A stretch of DNA of 64,000 bases from Schistocerca nitens (GCF_023898315.1 NC_064621.1:540103383-540167382), one strand, 5' to 3'. Positions 32,200-43,760 are shown, counted from the first letter of the stretch. Notes: generated by a model not told the origin, from the sequence alone. Program-made: numbers and translations.

Positions 32200-33380
32200 T
32201 CAATGATGCAGATTACATTCACAATGTTGAGAATGGCTGTGATATGAGGTCTGAGTGGTGTACGGTCAAATAGGGGGTGCCCCAGGGATCAGTATTGGGC
32301 CCACTCGTGTTCCTTATTCATACAAATGATATTTCCTCTAGTATCACGGGTAACTCTAAAATATTTCTGTTTGCTGATGACACTAGCTTATTAGTAAAGG
32401 ATGCTGTGTGCAACACTGGCTTAGTTTCAAATAGTGCAGCTCGCGAAATAAGTTCATGGCTTGTAGAAAATAAATTAACGCTATATCACATTCGGTTTTT
32501 ACCGTTTCTAACACACAATTCAACAAAGCCTGACGTTTTAATTTCACAGAATGGGCATATGGTTTTTGAAACTGAACAGTTCAAATTTGTAGGTGTTCAG
32601 GTAGATAGTAAACTGTCGTGGAAAGCCCAATTTCAGGATCCTGTTCAGAGACTTAATGCTCCCATTTTTACTATTTGAACGGTATATAAAGTAAGTGATC
32701 GTTCGGCACGAAAATTAGTCTACTTTGCTTATTTTCATTCGCTTATGTCGTATAGTATTATATTTTGGTGTAAGTCTTCCCATTCTAAAAGGATATTTTT
32801 GGCTCAGAAACGAGCGCTTCGGGCAATAAGTGGCGTAAGTTCGCGAACCTCTTGTCGACCCCTGTTCACTAGTCTGGGTATTTTGACATTGGCCTCTCAA
32901 TATATACATTCTTTACTGTCGTTTCTTGTTAACAAAATCAGCTCGTTCCCAAGAATAAGCAGCTTTCACTCAGTTAATACTCGGCAGAAATCCAACCCGC
33001 ATTTGCATCAGACTTCCTTAACTCTTGTGCAGAAAGGTGTGCAGTATACTGCTGCATCCATTATCAGTAAGATACCACAAGAATTCAGAAATCTAAGCAG
33101 TAATCCATACTCTTGCAAATCGAAACTACAGTCTCTTCATGGATCAATCCTATTCTGTTGAGGAGTTCCTTGAAAACATAAGCTGATTCTTATGTTATAT
33201 TATTGATTACGTTTACTTAAACTTATGGCTTGACTTTTTGGGGTCATTAACATTTTATTTTTATCTGTTATTCCTTTTATGTTGTAACTTCATGTACTGA
33301 CACGTTCGATGACCTTGCATATTTGCTCCTCAATTTGGTCCTATGGGGCTTGAAGTGTAAATAAATAAAAATAAATAAAA
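32200..33380 (+). mobile_element. Jockey-like LINE E, 3' part
   Basis: Plus-strand reverse transcriptase from GVPQGSVLGPLVFLIHTNDI (motif B, 32274-32333) through FLFADDTSLLV (motif C, about 32367-32399), with FKFVGVQVDSKLSWK near 32581-32625. In another frame SYSIIFWCKSSHSKRIFLAQ and KRALRAISG (32745-32835) form the C-terminal region typical of arthropod Jockey-group elements. It ends in an A-rich AATA-type tail at 33358-33380. One or two frame breaks separate the two open pieces (32277-32678 and 32745-33161). The 5' limit is where motif similarity stops. Confidence 0.82.
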
Positions 33381-33384
33381 TGTT

Positions 33385-33480
33385 TCGGGCATCCTGCTAT
33401 ATCGATGTATACGAATCCATCGTGTCAGACGAGGTCAATGCTTTTTCTATGTCCAAGAATACTGCTCCTGTACATGTGCG
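33385..33480 (-). mobile_element. LINE fragment with reverse transcriptase motif A
   Basis: The minus strand reads GAVFLDIEKA, which matches the start of motif A (FLDIEKAFD) in Jockey-group LINEs. It lies head to tail against LINE E but in the opposite orientation. Too short to classify further; a 3' transduction or rearrangement is possible. Confidence 0.45.
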
Positions 33481-35035
33481 GGCAAGTGTAAAGGACACAT
33501 TTACTAGGCACTGGATCTCAAATGGCTGAGGATGCTGATGATGAAAAGAGTGCTCGAAACGCATGTGTGCGTCACTGACTCTTCGCCACGCACGAGTGTA
33601 ACTTGCGCTTAGGTTTACGGAAGGAGCGATAAGATTTCCATTAGCAGTATAAGCATAGCCTCGCTTTGAAAGTGTAACGCGGGTGATAGCTCGTATCAGA
33701 GAACTACCGGGGGCGTTAACATTTCATACGTACAACTCGCACCGTTCGCCCACACCACGGCTGCACACATGTCCCGTTAGCCGTTATGGAAATTTCAGTG
33801 GACTGTTGTTTCCGCTGTACACACATATCGTCGTGGCGAGACAATCGATCACCGCTATGTGGAAGCATTTCACAGGATGAGAGTCCCACATACCACCGTC
33901 CTTAAATATTTTTTCTCGCTTCTCTCTCGAGTGACGTCAGATGAAGCAGGAAACTAAATATGTACTACAAGATACTAACCTACTATAGTTTTCAGGAATC
34001 GGTTGCCTCTATACCCACTTCTACGTGAAAATATTCAAGCGAGTTTGAAAAAAAAGTGAAAGTGGAAATTTCCGAAAACGTATACCTAATTCTGCCTATC
34101 CCTGTTCCTAATATAGCCTGCCACACGAAATTAGTAGTATATGTCACAGCACTTACTAGTCTGGCACACATCTCCATTGCAAAGATCAAAGTTTTCCCGC
34201 GTTACGTGATCTGGACGGAATGTAAAGACCAACACAGAGATACATTAATTGTTTTATTGAAGACAGTTTTTATTTTTATTTTCGAGTTATGTTCTTGCAG
34301 CTGAATAAAAAGAAATCTCATGTATTGACCAATGAACTCTTAGATCCTACCTCTAGAATGCCGTGTGATGGCCTACAACATTGGCTTCTTCTTCAAAAAT
34401 GAAGTAGACTGTTTTCGGCCAGCACGTCGTTTCCGATGCAAATTGGAAGCTGAAGACTGTCTCTTATAACTAGATGGAAAGGAATCTGCAATAAGTCTTG
34501 CCGAGTAAGGCTGAAAAATTGTATTCCGTATTGAGCCAATAGTCAGGGAACTTAACTGTTGTATATTAGTCAAAATAATTAAAAAACGTATGAGGAAATA
34601 TGCACGCGATCTAAGACATCGGTATTGCCGACATAGCCTGTAGGCTATATAGGACATATGATGATAGGGTATATTAAGAACATAACACAGTTGGCACACT
34701 CGCTTTAACGAAAGCCCAAAATATTATTCCGCTGGGTTCTTCATTTAACGCCTTTTCAGCTGGTATCAACATGAAGAAATCGTGTCTTACTTATCACGTC
34801 CCCAGTCGGGACGGAGGCAAAGAAGTGGCGAATGAAGCTAAAAAACTTCCATCTCCGTCCCTATCTTGTCTGTCTCTGATTTGGAACTCAATATCAGCGC
34901 CAAGTGTTGTTTCGTCCGAAAGCTGGGATCTGACTGCATGCGATCAAACATGGTGTGGTGGGCCTATTGCCTTCAGATCAGGTGTGGTTGACATTTGGGA
35001 TACTCGCCCTACTTAGATAGAAAAGTACTGTGTAT
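33481..35035. other. Unassigned stretch
   Basis: No recognisable protein domain or repeat boundary. Short open frames overlap on both strands. Confidence 0.4.
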
Positions 35036-35412
35036 GCCCAAAATAAGCACACTGGGCAAAAAATTAATTATACGCAGGACCCATCACGCTAATGTTGTGT
35101 AACATCGCCTCTAGCCTTGATAACGGCCGCCATTTCGCGAACAATGCAGCTCACAAGCTTCTTGGTATGCCATATACAGCAGTAGCCACTCATTAATGAT
35201 TAGCTTCCGTACAGCTACCAAACTGTTGGGATGTTGACTGCTACATTTCAGCCGCTATTGCAAACAGTCTCATACGTTTTCTGTGGTATTAAGATCAGCT
35301 GATTTATCGGGTCAGTCGAGATGGGATAGGGTGCCTGAATGTACGGCAACCAACCAGGAACGTGTGTGTGCGCAGAAACAGTGACCAGGGCTGTTATCAT
35401 CTTGGAAGACAG

Positions 35413-35414
<2 letters not shown>

Positions 35415-35473
<59 letters not shown>
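35415..35473. repeat. (GT)n microsatellite
   Basis: About 29 uninterrupted GT units. It lies within transposase-derived sequence, where the minus-strand frame reads a His-Thr run directly before PVFQDDN. Confidence 0.98.
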
Positions 35474-35474
<1 letters not shown>

Positions 35475-35589
35475 TTTCTCAGTTTATGGGTGCTCAGTGG
35501 CAAAGCTATCAACGCCTACACGAAAATCAGCAAGGACGAACGCGGCTGAAATTGATAAAAATTTCGCAAACATTGAGGAGTAAATTGAC

Positions 35590-36425
35590 AGAACTGCACT
35601 TACTCTCTCCCAGCCTCACTCATGGTCGCCCTGAGACACACATCGTGGAAGATAACGTAAAAACCCTCGAATGAGATAAAAGTGTAATGAAAACACAAGT
35701 AAAACAAGAAAAGAGCTAAAATAAAAACACAGGGCAATATGACCGGGTAACAACTTATGAAAAAGCATGAATGAGCCAGCCACGCCGGTAATACCTTAAA
35801 AATTTCTCCACAGAATTTTAAGTAACATGTCGGACGTGGCACAAAACCTTAAAAGTTGTACCACAGTCGTTTGATTGTCATTTAAAATACCGGGGAAGTC
35901 CGTCGGCAAGTGAGTTGCCGCCCTTCGGTCTGAAAATAAAACAGTGTAGTAAAATATGCTGCATTGTGATCTGTACACCTTAATCAACACATACTGGAGA
36001 GTGCTCCCACTGGAGCAAGAAGCCAAGCATCTCAGGGCTGTGCCCCAAGCGAAGACAAGTTAGGAGGACCTCATCCCGCCTGCGTGCCTGGAAGGAGGTG
36101 CGCCGTTGCCGCGTAGAGGACTTCTCCAGACACAGCTTACTGTCCATCACTTCCAGCCACTCTTCTTTCCAACGTCGCAAGACTCTGTAACTCAACAGCG
36201 AGGCGATAGCACGCAGGGGGATGGCGTACTTAAATATCTGAGTATCACGAAATATCTTCTGGCTGCTACATCCGCCTTTTTGTTCCCCGCAATACCGATG
36301 TGCCTTAGAACCCAACAGAAAGCCGGGAGTATTGACAGCATAATCATAATGAAGATGTGGAAGAAAGGGCAGCATTTGGTCACCGGGAGTCTTAAAATTA
36401 ATATCTTGGTTAATATTCTAAGTAA
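35590..36425 (-). mobile_element. I-like LINE F with RNase H, 3' part
   Basis: The minus-strand frame FCWVLRHIGIAGNKKADVAA (about 36310-36255) is the C-terminal part of an RNase H domain with the conserved GN..AD block. It is followed by RRDEVLLTCLRLGHSPEMLG (about 36080-36020) and DFPGILNDNQTTVVQLLRFC (about 35905-35840), the usual tail of I/R1-group LINEs. RNase H in a non-LTR element points to the I superclade. It is 5' truncated and sits inside a Tc1 relic. The 3' UTR limit near 35590 is approximate. Confidence 0.78.
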
Positions 36426-36619
36426 CCTGAATGAATGGAACCAAGTCACGGTATAGATAACACCCCGAAACATCACAGAACCACCTCCAACCTAAACTAA
36501 GCCTCTGCGTTGTGCTGGTTAACGTCTCATTGGGCTGACGGTGTATATTCAACGCCTTGCATCGGTTCCAAAGAGACAAAATGGCGAGTCGTTGAACCAC
36601 ACCACACGCCGCCAATCAG

Positions 36620-36827
36620 TTCAAATGGCTCTGAGCACTATGGAACTTAACATCTATGGCCATCAGTCCCCTATAAATTAGAACTACTTAAATCTAACTA
36701 ACCTAAGGACATCACACAACACCCAGTCATCACGAGGCAGAGAAAATCCCTGACCCCGCCGGGAATCGAACCCGGGAACCCGGGCGCGGGAAGCGAGAAC
36801 GCTACCGCACGACCACGAGCTGCGGAC
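36620..36827 (-). mobile_element. SINE type B, full length
   Basis: TSD 'ccaatcagtt' at 36612-36621 and 36828-36837, with a 2-bp ambiguity at the 3' end. Same tRNA-like head as 8967-9177, with box B 'gggttcgattcccgg' on the minus strand. The interior has small changes ('tataaattagaac', 'aaatctaac'). Confidence 0.93.
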
Positions 36828-37020
36828 CCAATCAGTTATTGTAGAGTTTCTGTGATGTTTGGGCAAGTGAAGACGTGCAGCTTTGTGCTGACGTGAGAAA
36901 CGGCCTTTAATGAGGTACCCTACATGTCCACTGCATGCAGTTTCCGTTGCAATGTTCGCTAATAAAATGGTTGAGATAGACCTGCATTCAGCAACAACAG
37001 CAATTCACGTTGGGTTTCAA

Positions 37021-37244
37021 TCCCATTGCCACTGATAGGGTATGACTCTCGTCTCCGGTCCTGCCAGCCAGGATATTTTTACGGCAATCGAAAAAAACTA
37101 GCTTCTTTCTGTCGCTCTGTCATGTCCACATATCGGCTGGCACAGACACGTTACTTCACAACCTTGATTTGCGGTAGGGGTGGAAGGACACGTAATTCCT
37201 GGTACCAGTTCTCCACCATCCAAACCATTCCCCTCCCCTCGCCA
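37021..37244. other. Unassigned stretch
   Basis: No supported feature between the Tc1 relic and the long SINE. Confidence 0.4.
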
Positions 37245-37611
37245 ATACCCGCAGGCGTTAGTACGCCGCTTCCGGGATTCGGGGAGGCACGCCGGCCACG
37301 TATCGAGTCTGTTCAACGGATTAACGACGAGGCTGGATATTATTTTTAGACGGTTTGCCACATCCGGGTAGGCGAATTCCGGACTGGATGCCGGCGGCCT
37401 GCCTCAGTTACATAATTCGTAAACACTTCGAGAAAGTTCTCACACTTTAACATGGACAGCACTAGACGAAAAAAGATGGGTACACATTTTCATACCGGAG
37501 GGGAAAGGGAGGTGACAGGAAGATCGTCCGACCGCCCTCTACCAATAACGTTGCTAAATCCAGATGAAGGTACCGACCCCGTGCACTGGATAAAGGCCAA
37601 GAAAGAGGAGT
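37245..37611 (+). mobile_element. Long tRNA-derived SINE, type D, copy 1
   Basis: The head includes 'gctt ccgggattcggggagg' style sequence and a degenerate box B region 'gtatcgagtctgttc', followed by 'ggattaacgacgaggc', 'ccacatccgggtaggcgaat', 'cctcagttacataattcg' and 'catggacagcactagacg', and an A/G-rich tail ending 'aaggccaagaaagaggag'. At about 367 bp it is longer than types A to C and shares no body with them. The antisense of the same head is at 40283-40617. Recognised as a dispersed locust-type repeat from memory. Confidence 0.68.
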
Positions 37612-38885
37612 TGTCCTGCACCGTGTACAGCGCTCCAAAGCGACCAGTGTATTCTTCTCAGTGAGCTCGTCCGACGCTCACGCAAGTCCGCAGTCGCACA
37701 CACGAAGCATGGAAGAAGGGCTGATGAGTCACGGTGTGCGGCTGTATTCGACAATGCCGACGCGCTCTTACGTCGGAAACCACACGAGGTCGATTGGTGA
37801 GACACTGGGCTCGCCATCTGGGACGACGCCGGTGCAAATCTCCCTCCCGCCATCCGGATTTAACTTTCTTTGGTTTTCCTTAAGCTGTAGAGTACCAGTG
37901 ATATGAGTGGTTTTCGCGTGAAACCAGCGATGCTGTTGCAAGACAGAGACAGAGACATCTGGTGGTACACTGAGGCGATTTTACGAATGTAATGCATTGC
38001 AGCAGACACAGCGTTCAAAGCAACAGTTGGCGCGGAGATTGTGCTACGTGATGGTAGGAGATTGTGGAATGTGTTTTTTTATAGTAATCATACTGAGGAG
38101 ACACCTGACAGTGAAAGTAAATATATCTTACGTTCTCGTAACGTAAATTTGAGTTTGTACTTGTGTTGTTATGAGTGGTTTCTAAATAAAACCACTGGAG
38201 CATGTACTTTTGAAATAAATGTATTGAATCTGTGACTCATTTTTGCGTGTTATTTAGGAGTGTATTTTGTTGTAGGCGTTATGAGTTCATGGAATTTTCG
38301 AGATATGCGACGGGGTCTAGAAAATATGCCAAATTGTTTTCAAATATAACTCATGAAGCGATGGGTGACTGATAACCGTATTTCCGAGTGGTAACAGAGT
38401 GAAACCACAGCTTTAAAACAGTTAATTGTTTAATTTTGCCAATTTCTTCTTGTATTCGTTGCTTACTCTGATAAAGGTTAAGTTGTGAATATTACAGTTG
38501 CATTCCAAAGTGAACTGTCGTCTTAAAATAATTGTTGGTTTATTTTTGCCAATATCTTCTTGATTTTGTTGCTTACTGTAATGATAAAGGTCAAGTTTGT
38601 GCCAAATTTTAAAACTGAATTTCTCTATATTGTTGAGACTCAAAAGGTTAATCTCTTGAGACAAATGCCGGGATGACTAATTTCGAAACAGACTCAAACC
38701 GGACTTGTGCTCCGTCTCTAGAAACCTCGTCGTCGACAGTGCGAAAAATCGTAATTTACCTTCTTTCCGACGAGATGATGCGTCCTGCCAGAGAACAGGG
38801 CACCATTCATCCACATCGGTACTCAGCAGACCACCTTACTTCTGGATCGACGGGTCATTAAACTCTGATCTTCCTTCCACCTTAC
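37612..38885. other. Unassigned stretch
   Basis: No gene or repeat recognised. The frame 37554-37853 (minus) and its overlapping plus frames carry no domain. Confidence 0.4.
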
Positions 38886-38889
38886 TTCT

Positions 38890-39219
38890 GGAACCACTAG
38901 CTTCCCTTAGAAGATGCAACAGACCTGCTAGAGAGATTTCCTACACTTCCCTTGTCCGTCGTCAGCTAGAGTATTATTCTGCAGCATGGGATCGTTACCA
39001 GATACAATTGGTGGAGGTCATCGAAAACGTTCAGAGACGGGCAGCTTGTTTTGTTCTGTCACGAAACAGGGGGGAGAGTGTCACGGATATGATAAGCGCG
39101 TTGGGGTGGCATTCATTGAAACAATGGCGTTTTTCGTTGCGGCAGGGTCTTTTCACGAAATTTCGATCATCAGCTTTCTCATCCGAATGCGAAAATATTT
39201 TGTTGGTATATACCTAATT
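38890..39219 (+). mobile_element. CR1-like LINE C, copy 3 (C-terminal part)
   Basis: The open plus-strand frame reads SLRRCNRPAREISYTSLVRR, then AAWDRYQIQLVEVIENVQRR, RNRGESVTDMISALGWHSLK and FRSSAFSSECENILL. This is the same stretch as 10240-10550 in copy 1. It is cut at its 3' side by the hAT-type element at 39220. Confidence 0.86.
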
Positions 39220-40274
39220 CAGTGGTTCCCAACCTGCGGGTAATGACCTCCTAAGGGGTAAAATGAAATTTTCTGAAGGGTAAAAACTAAACGATTCGAT
39301 TATATTTCAGTCACGAAACTAAATTATTTTCAAAAAATTATTACTATTATCACAATTTTTTAAGATTCTGATACTAATTACGTAAGTTGTCAATAATTAC
39401 TTTGAGAAAAAGGAGCATTAATGCGGTGGATGTTATAGGTTCCTCACATAGTACACACTACACAGATATGTTGCGCTTTGTCCCGCACATCGCTGATGTA
39501 CATATACATAACAGATGCTAAATAACTCAAGAAAATGTCGTCTTCAAATTGTAGGTAGTACCTGCAGTAGTCCAGAAATTGCTTCGTTACTGACTTCGAA
39601 ATAGATAAATGAATTAGTTGACAGCACGACACAGCAGAAACTACATAAGGGCTTCTATAGTCATGCACATAGTTTTATTATTACTATTATTATTGTTACA
39701 ATTAATGGATGTGGTCAGACGGAAAGCATTAAGAGTCTGAAGTCTTCCAATTTCTGCCAGTTCATTAGTAAGGAGAGCGGCAGTAAAGTGATTTACGAAC
39801 ATTACTGTTCATGTAGTGTACACAATTAACTAGGTTGATTTTAAAAGGAACTGCTGTGTGCAGGTCAAGCAAGAAACGCATTGTAGAGGAGTAATGCAGC
39901 AGGGAAAGCGTGTTTTGTAACAAGTGTCTACTCTCACTGTGAATAGTTAGCTTTCTTATCTGAGAAAGAGTTCTGGGTAGCACTTGCAAAGCACTACGAA
40001 CTCCTTCGTCATTCATTCTAACAACACCCCCGTCTCCCACCCCCAGCACGTACGAATACACACAAACTAAATATGAGTCATCTTTCATCATTTCAAAAAT
40101 AAAAGTGTTCCAAGAAAAGTCTTTCATTCTGCTGTTTAGTTAGCTGCTAAAGATGCCGAAAATGTGGGGGAAGGGGGTAGCAAGAGACGGCAGACGGCAG
40201 GGGGAGGGCAGGGGTACTAGCTAATGTCTGATTGCACTCAGGGGTAATGGTCTAAGAGAGGTTGGAAACCACTG
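39220..40274. mobile_element. hAT-type non-autonomous element, copy 2
   Basis: Ends 'cagtggttcccaacctgcgg' at 39220 and 'gaggttggaaaccactg' ending at 40274. Candidate 8-bp TSD 'acctaatt' and 'acctagtc' agrees at 6 of 8. The interior is clearly related to 13081-14067 ('ggggtaaaatgaaattttct', 'aaactaaacgattcgatt'). The minus-strand 120-codon frame at 39765-40127 has no certain domain. It landed in LINE C copy 3. Confidence 0.83.
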
Positions 40275-40282
40275 ACCTAGTC

Positions 40283-40617
40283 GGATGTGGAAGACGGCCT
40301 AAAATCGAGCCGGCCGCTGTGACCGAGCTGTTCTAGGCGCTTCAGTCTGGTACCGCGCTGCTGCTACGGTCGCAGGTTCGAATCCTGCCTCGGGCATGGA
40401 TGTGTGTGATGTCCTTAGGTTAGTTAGGTTTAAGTAGTTCAACCTCAGATGTTAAGTCTCATAGTGCTTAGAGCTATTTGAACCTAAAAGCGACATCCAG
40501 GCTAGTCAGCTCTCCAGCTCTCGTCGTTAATCCGCGATGCGGATTAACTCCAGGCCAGGCTCGCCTCCCCGAATCCCGAAAGCGCAGCTTTAACGCGCTC
40601 AGCTATCCGGGACGATC
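40283..40617 (-). mobile_element. Long tRNA-derived SINE, type D, copy 2 (split by SINE A1)
   Basis: The minus strand reads 'tcccggatagctgagcgcgt' (box A region), 'gattcggggaggcgagcctg', 'ggattaacgacgagagctgg', then after the inserted SINE 'ggccgtcttccacatcc'. Matches the head and middle of the 37245 copy; the 3' part is absent. Confidence 0.68.
40309..40482 (+). mobile_element. tRNA-headed SINE, type A1, inside the type D SINE
   Basis: TSD 'cctaaaatcga' (40298-40308) and 'cctaaaagcga' (40483-40493), one mismatch. About 20 bp of the body ('taagttctaggggactgatg' region) are deleted. An example of one SINE landing inside another. Confidence 0.92.
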
Positions 40618-40621
40618 ATCT

Positions 40622-40990
40622 CTGTAAAACTGCCTTGCCGGCCAAACAACCCAGCGACGAAACGCACCGCTCTTCGTTGGATCTTCACTCTCTCTTCTAC
40701 TGACCCAACAGGAGAGGGCCACCGAGATGCTGAAGAACCTGCATTGTCAGACATTTGAAGACAGACGCCAGTAATCCTTCGAAAGCCTACTTACAAAGTT
40801 TCAAAAACCAGTATTAAGTGAGGTATCCAGGCATATGCTACAAATCCCTCCATATCACTCCCATAGGGACCGCGAAGGCAAGATTAAACAAATTACAGAA
40901 AATCGCTAGTATTAGTACGAAGTATAATCCACCATGCACTTCCCAGTGGTTTGCAGAGCACATAAGAAGATGATGATGTAGATGATGCCA
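40622..40990 (+). mobile_element. CR1-like LINE fragment with 5' inversion
   Basis: 40622-40708 is antisense: the minus strand reads GSVEERVKIQRRAVRFVAGL. From 40709 the sense strand continues RATEMLKNLHCQTFEDRRQ, which comes directly after that block in the LINE. The 3' end is 'gcagagcacataagaagatg' with a degenerate ATG-rich repeat. Head-on junction of consecutive parts is the twin-priming signature. Frames are broken. Confidence 0.72.
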
Positions 40991-41511
40991 CGTCCAACTC
41001 CATACCTGCAACGACCATACGTCGGATGTAACTGAACTTACGTCATCTCCTGTGTCTTCGGTGAACTTTGTATGCGGGCTAAAGAATCAGGACGTGAAGT
41101 AACAAGAGCTATCGCTGATGTCTGGAACCCTCAGTCTAAAGGGAGCATTGTGAGGATGTCTCGTAAAGACCACGGAGCATTCTGCTGCGGGCAGAAGTAG
41201 GACGAGCAGCGAAGGCCCCGTGCCGTGATGCACGCGAGCGCGACGTGTTCACGAGGGCACGCATCTGTAGCGCCGCAGCTGCCGCAGACCTCGACACAAG
41301 TCTCTGGCGGTCACGGAAGGCCACGAGGCTCCACACGTGCACACACTGAGGGCTGCGGGAGACTTTGAGCCGACGAGGTGACTTCAGCGTCTCTCCCGAC
41401 AATCATCAGTGCTCAACGTCCGAGTTCCGAAAGACGACCAGGGAGATACACTTTTGTTGCCCAATCTTAGACAGTCAAGGAGCAGGCTGGAACGAATAGA
41501 TGACTCCATTT
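40991..41511. other. Unassigned stretch
   Basis: No supported feature. The minus-strand frame 41136-41402 has no recognisable domain. Confidence 0.4.
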
Positions 41512-42118
41512 CCCTTATACATTGAAGACACAAAGAATCTGGTACGCCTGCCTAATATCGTGTAGGTCTCCTCCGCTACCACGCAGAAGTGCTGCAACAC
41601 GACGTGGCATGGACTCGACTAATGTCTGAAAAAGTGCTGGGGAGAAATGATACCATGAATCCTGGAGGGCTGTCCATAAATCCGTAAGAGTACAAGGGGG
41701 AGGAAATCTATTCTGAACAGCACGTCGCGAGACATCCCAGATATGCTCAACAGTGTTCATGTCTGGAGCTAGCGGAAGTGTTTAAACTCATAGTGTTACT
41801 GGAGTCACTCTGTAGTAATTCTGGGCGTGTGGGGTGTCGCACTGTCCTGCTGAAATTGCTCAAGTCCGTCGGAATGCACAAAGGACACGAGTGGATGCAG
41901 GTGATCAGACAGGTTGCTTACGTACATGTCACCTGTCACAATCGTATCTAGACCTATCAGGGGTCCCATATGACTCCAACTGCTCACGCCCCACACCATA
42001 ACAGACCCTCCACCAGCTTGAACAGTCCCCTGCTGACATGCAGGACACATGGATTCATGAGGTTGTCTCCACACCCGTACGTATCCACCCGTATCCGAAA
42101 AAAGTGGTCCAACTAAGA
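41512..42118 (-). mobile_element. Tc1-like relic, same family as 60-605
   Basis: The minus-strand frames read VQAGGGSVMVWGVSSWSHMG and FQQDSATPHTPRITTE (42125-41805), then MNTVEHIWDVSRRAVQNRF and ESMPRRVAALL (41760-41515). These are the mid strand, second Asp block (QQDS) and Glu block (TVEHIWD) of a Tc1 transposase. About 340 bp upstream are missing. The sequence ends abruptly at 42118 against another repeat. Confidence 0.8.
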
Positions 42119-42355
42119 CATTCATATTTCTTTACGTACTACACGAATATGTAATAAAAATTGGTGTTACTATTTTAAAAAAACGCAGTTGATATTCGTT
42201 TGACCTATGGCAGCGCCATCTAGCGGGCCAACCATAGCGCCATCTGGTTTCCCCCTTCAAGCTAGACAAGTTTAGTTCTTCGTAGTTTTTCTGTTTGACG
42301 CTTATTTCGTGAGATATTTGACCCGGTCACGATCAATGGGCCACCCTGTATAATA
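42119..42355. repeat. Unclassified dispersed-repeat end
   Basis: The stretch with 'gcagcgccatctagcgggcc' and 'cacgatcaatgggccaccct', ending 'gtataa', looks like the terminal part of a dispersed DNA transposon familiar from locust sequence. No partner terminus lies nearby, so the family is unassigned. Confidence 0.45.
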
Positions 42356-43566
42356 AGATGTAAGTTATTTTGAAAAAACAACATATCATTCAAAACCTAA
42401 CATGTACAAATGGTTCATGCAAATGAGAATACGTCCTTATTTAAATGTACCTTTTAAAAGAAAATTTTATTGTAGAGTTGATTTACATACATAAACTGAC
42501 TTTTGGCACAAAAATAAAGACGTATGCTTTGCAACATGTTATTTTCGATCATAAGTATGCCTGAAAGAACGTTTTGTGTTGATTGTGAAAAACTGTATTT
42601 AGTGGACATATTCGTATTTTGTATGTTACTTCCTCAAAAAAAAGTAGTTATTCTGCATTAATGACACTTGAAAGAATAGTTTTGTTACTGGCACTTAGAA
42701 CCAGTCAGTTTTCTGGTATGACAGTTAGAACGTTCTTATTAAATTATTTTCTAATTTGCCTCATAATTCTTTGCATTGGTGAGGCGGACAGCATAATTCA
42801 GTGGTATCGGAATACCTTTTTGCATACAAATAAGTTACGTACAAAAACATATACAATGTTTTTTGATTGTGCTGAGAATTGTAAGATTTGGCACTTAGAA
42901 TGTCTTCCACTCTTCGTATGGTCTTCCATGGTAGTGGAGTACTTGGTGGCACCCCATTCTCTAGGCTTCCTTATAAAATTCTTGCGCAATTTATACTGAT
43001 ACGTTTGGACCTCCGAGGCCGTCTCTTCTACATGCCATTGTTTTCTTGTGGTTTAACTTCTCGATCTGCCCGTCAAAATTACGCCATTCACGAGGGGAAG
43101 GTCTCAGACATGGCCTGTCGCCGATTCAGCTCATGTTTGTTAGGTAGCTTGTGTTCCATCTAAAATGTAGAACTCTGATAAGGTATTTTGGCTCACTACC
43201 TCCTCTTCCTCACTCTCCTTTGTTTTTGAGAAAACCATCGCTAAACTCATTTAGTTCCTCAGCTCCAAAAATCTCTCGACGATATCTGCTCCCATCAATT
43301 TTGAAAGACAAGAAATAGAACTGCTTACTTCGAGGTAATACATTGACAATACATGTATCTTGCAATTCTTGCACAAACCGAAACACAACGCCGATAAGTT
43401 CCGCTTGAGTTCTTCTATGAAAGGCTCACAGATATTTCAGCGCTGGTCGAAAACTGTGCTTTCTCCATCATTAACACTGAGCAACTGAAACATTTTAGGA
43501 AACAAGCTGATACTACTATAAAAAAGTGCGAATTCTACAGATTATATACTGCACAAGGCATATATT
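42356..43566. other. Unassigned AT-rich stretch
   Basis: Contains a 126-codon plus-strand frame (42619-42999) rich in hydrophobic residues, without a recognisable domain and with overlapping minus-strand frames. Judged non-coding. Confidence 0.4.
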
Positions 43567-43573
43567 ACTTAAG

Positions 43574-43760
43574 TGCAAGACGGTGTGGCCGAGCGGTTCT
43601 AGGCGTTTCAGTCTGGAACCGTGCTGCTGCTACTGTCGCAGGTTCGAATCCTTTCTCGGGCATGGATGTGTGTGATGTTCTTAGGTTAGTTAAAGTAGTT
43701 CTAAGTCTAGGGGACTAATGACCTCTGATGTTAAGTCCCATAGTGCTCAGAGCCATTTGA
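43574..43760 (+). mobile_element. tRNA-headed SINE, type A1 (slightly truncated head)
   Basis: TSD 'acttaag' at 43567-43573 and 43761-43767. The head begins 'tgcaagacggtgtggccgag', so its first bases differ from 'gccggccg'. A 9-bp deletion occurs in the 'gttaggtttaagtag' part. Confidence 0.9.

Larger units (their letters stand above)
35040..37020 (-). mobile_element. Tc1-like relic split by a LINE and a SINE
   Basis: Minus-strand transposase traces in three pieces. At 36420-36480 there is SLGWRWFCDVSG or, in the next frame, a GGGSVMF-type block (the strand between the first two Asp blocks). At 35400-35320 there is VFQDDNSPGHCFCAHTRSWL, the second Asp block. SADLNTTENV at about 35290-35260 is the Glu block. 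An I-like LINE occupies the gap at 35590-36425, a type B SINE sits at 36620-36827, and a GT microsatellite lies just before the QDDN codons. Ends not located. Confidence 0.65.

Noticed and set aside
42619-42999. 126-codon hydrophobic open frame as a membrane protein gene
   Set aside because: AT-rich low-complexity sequence, overlapping frames on the other strand, and no domain or recognisable start context.
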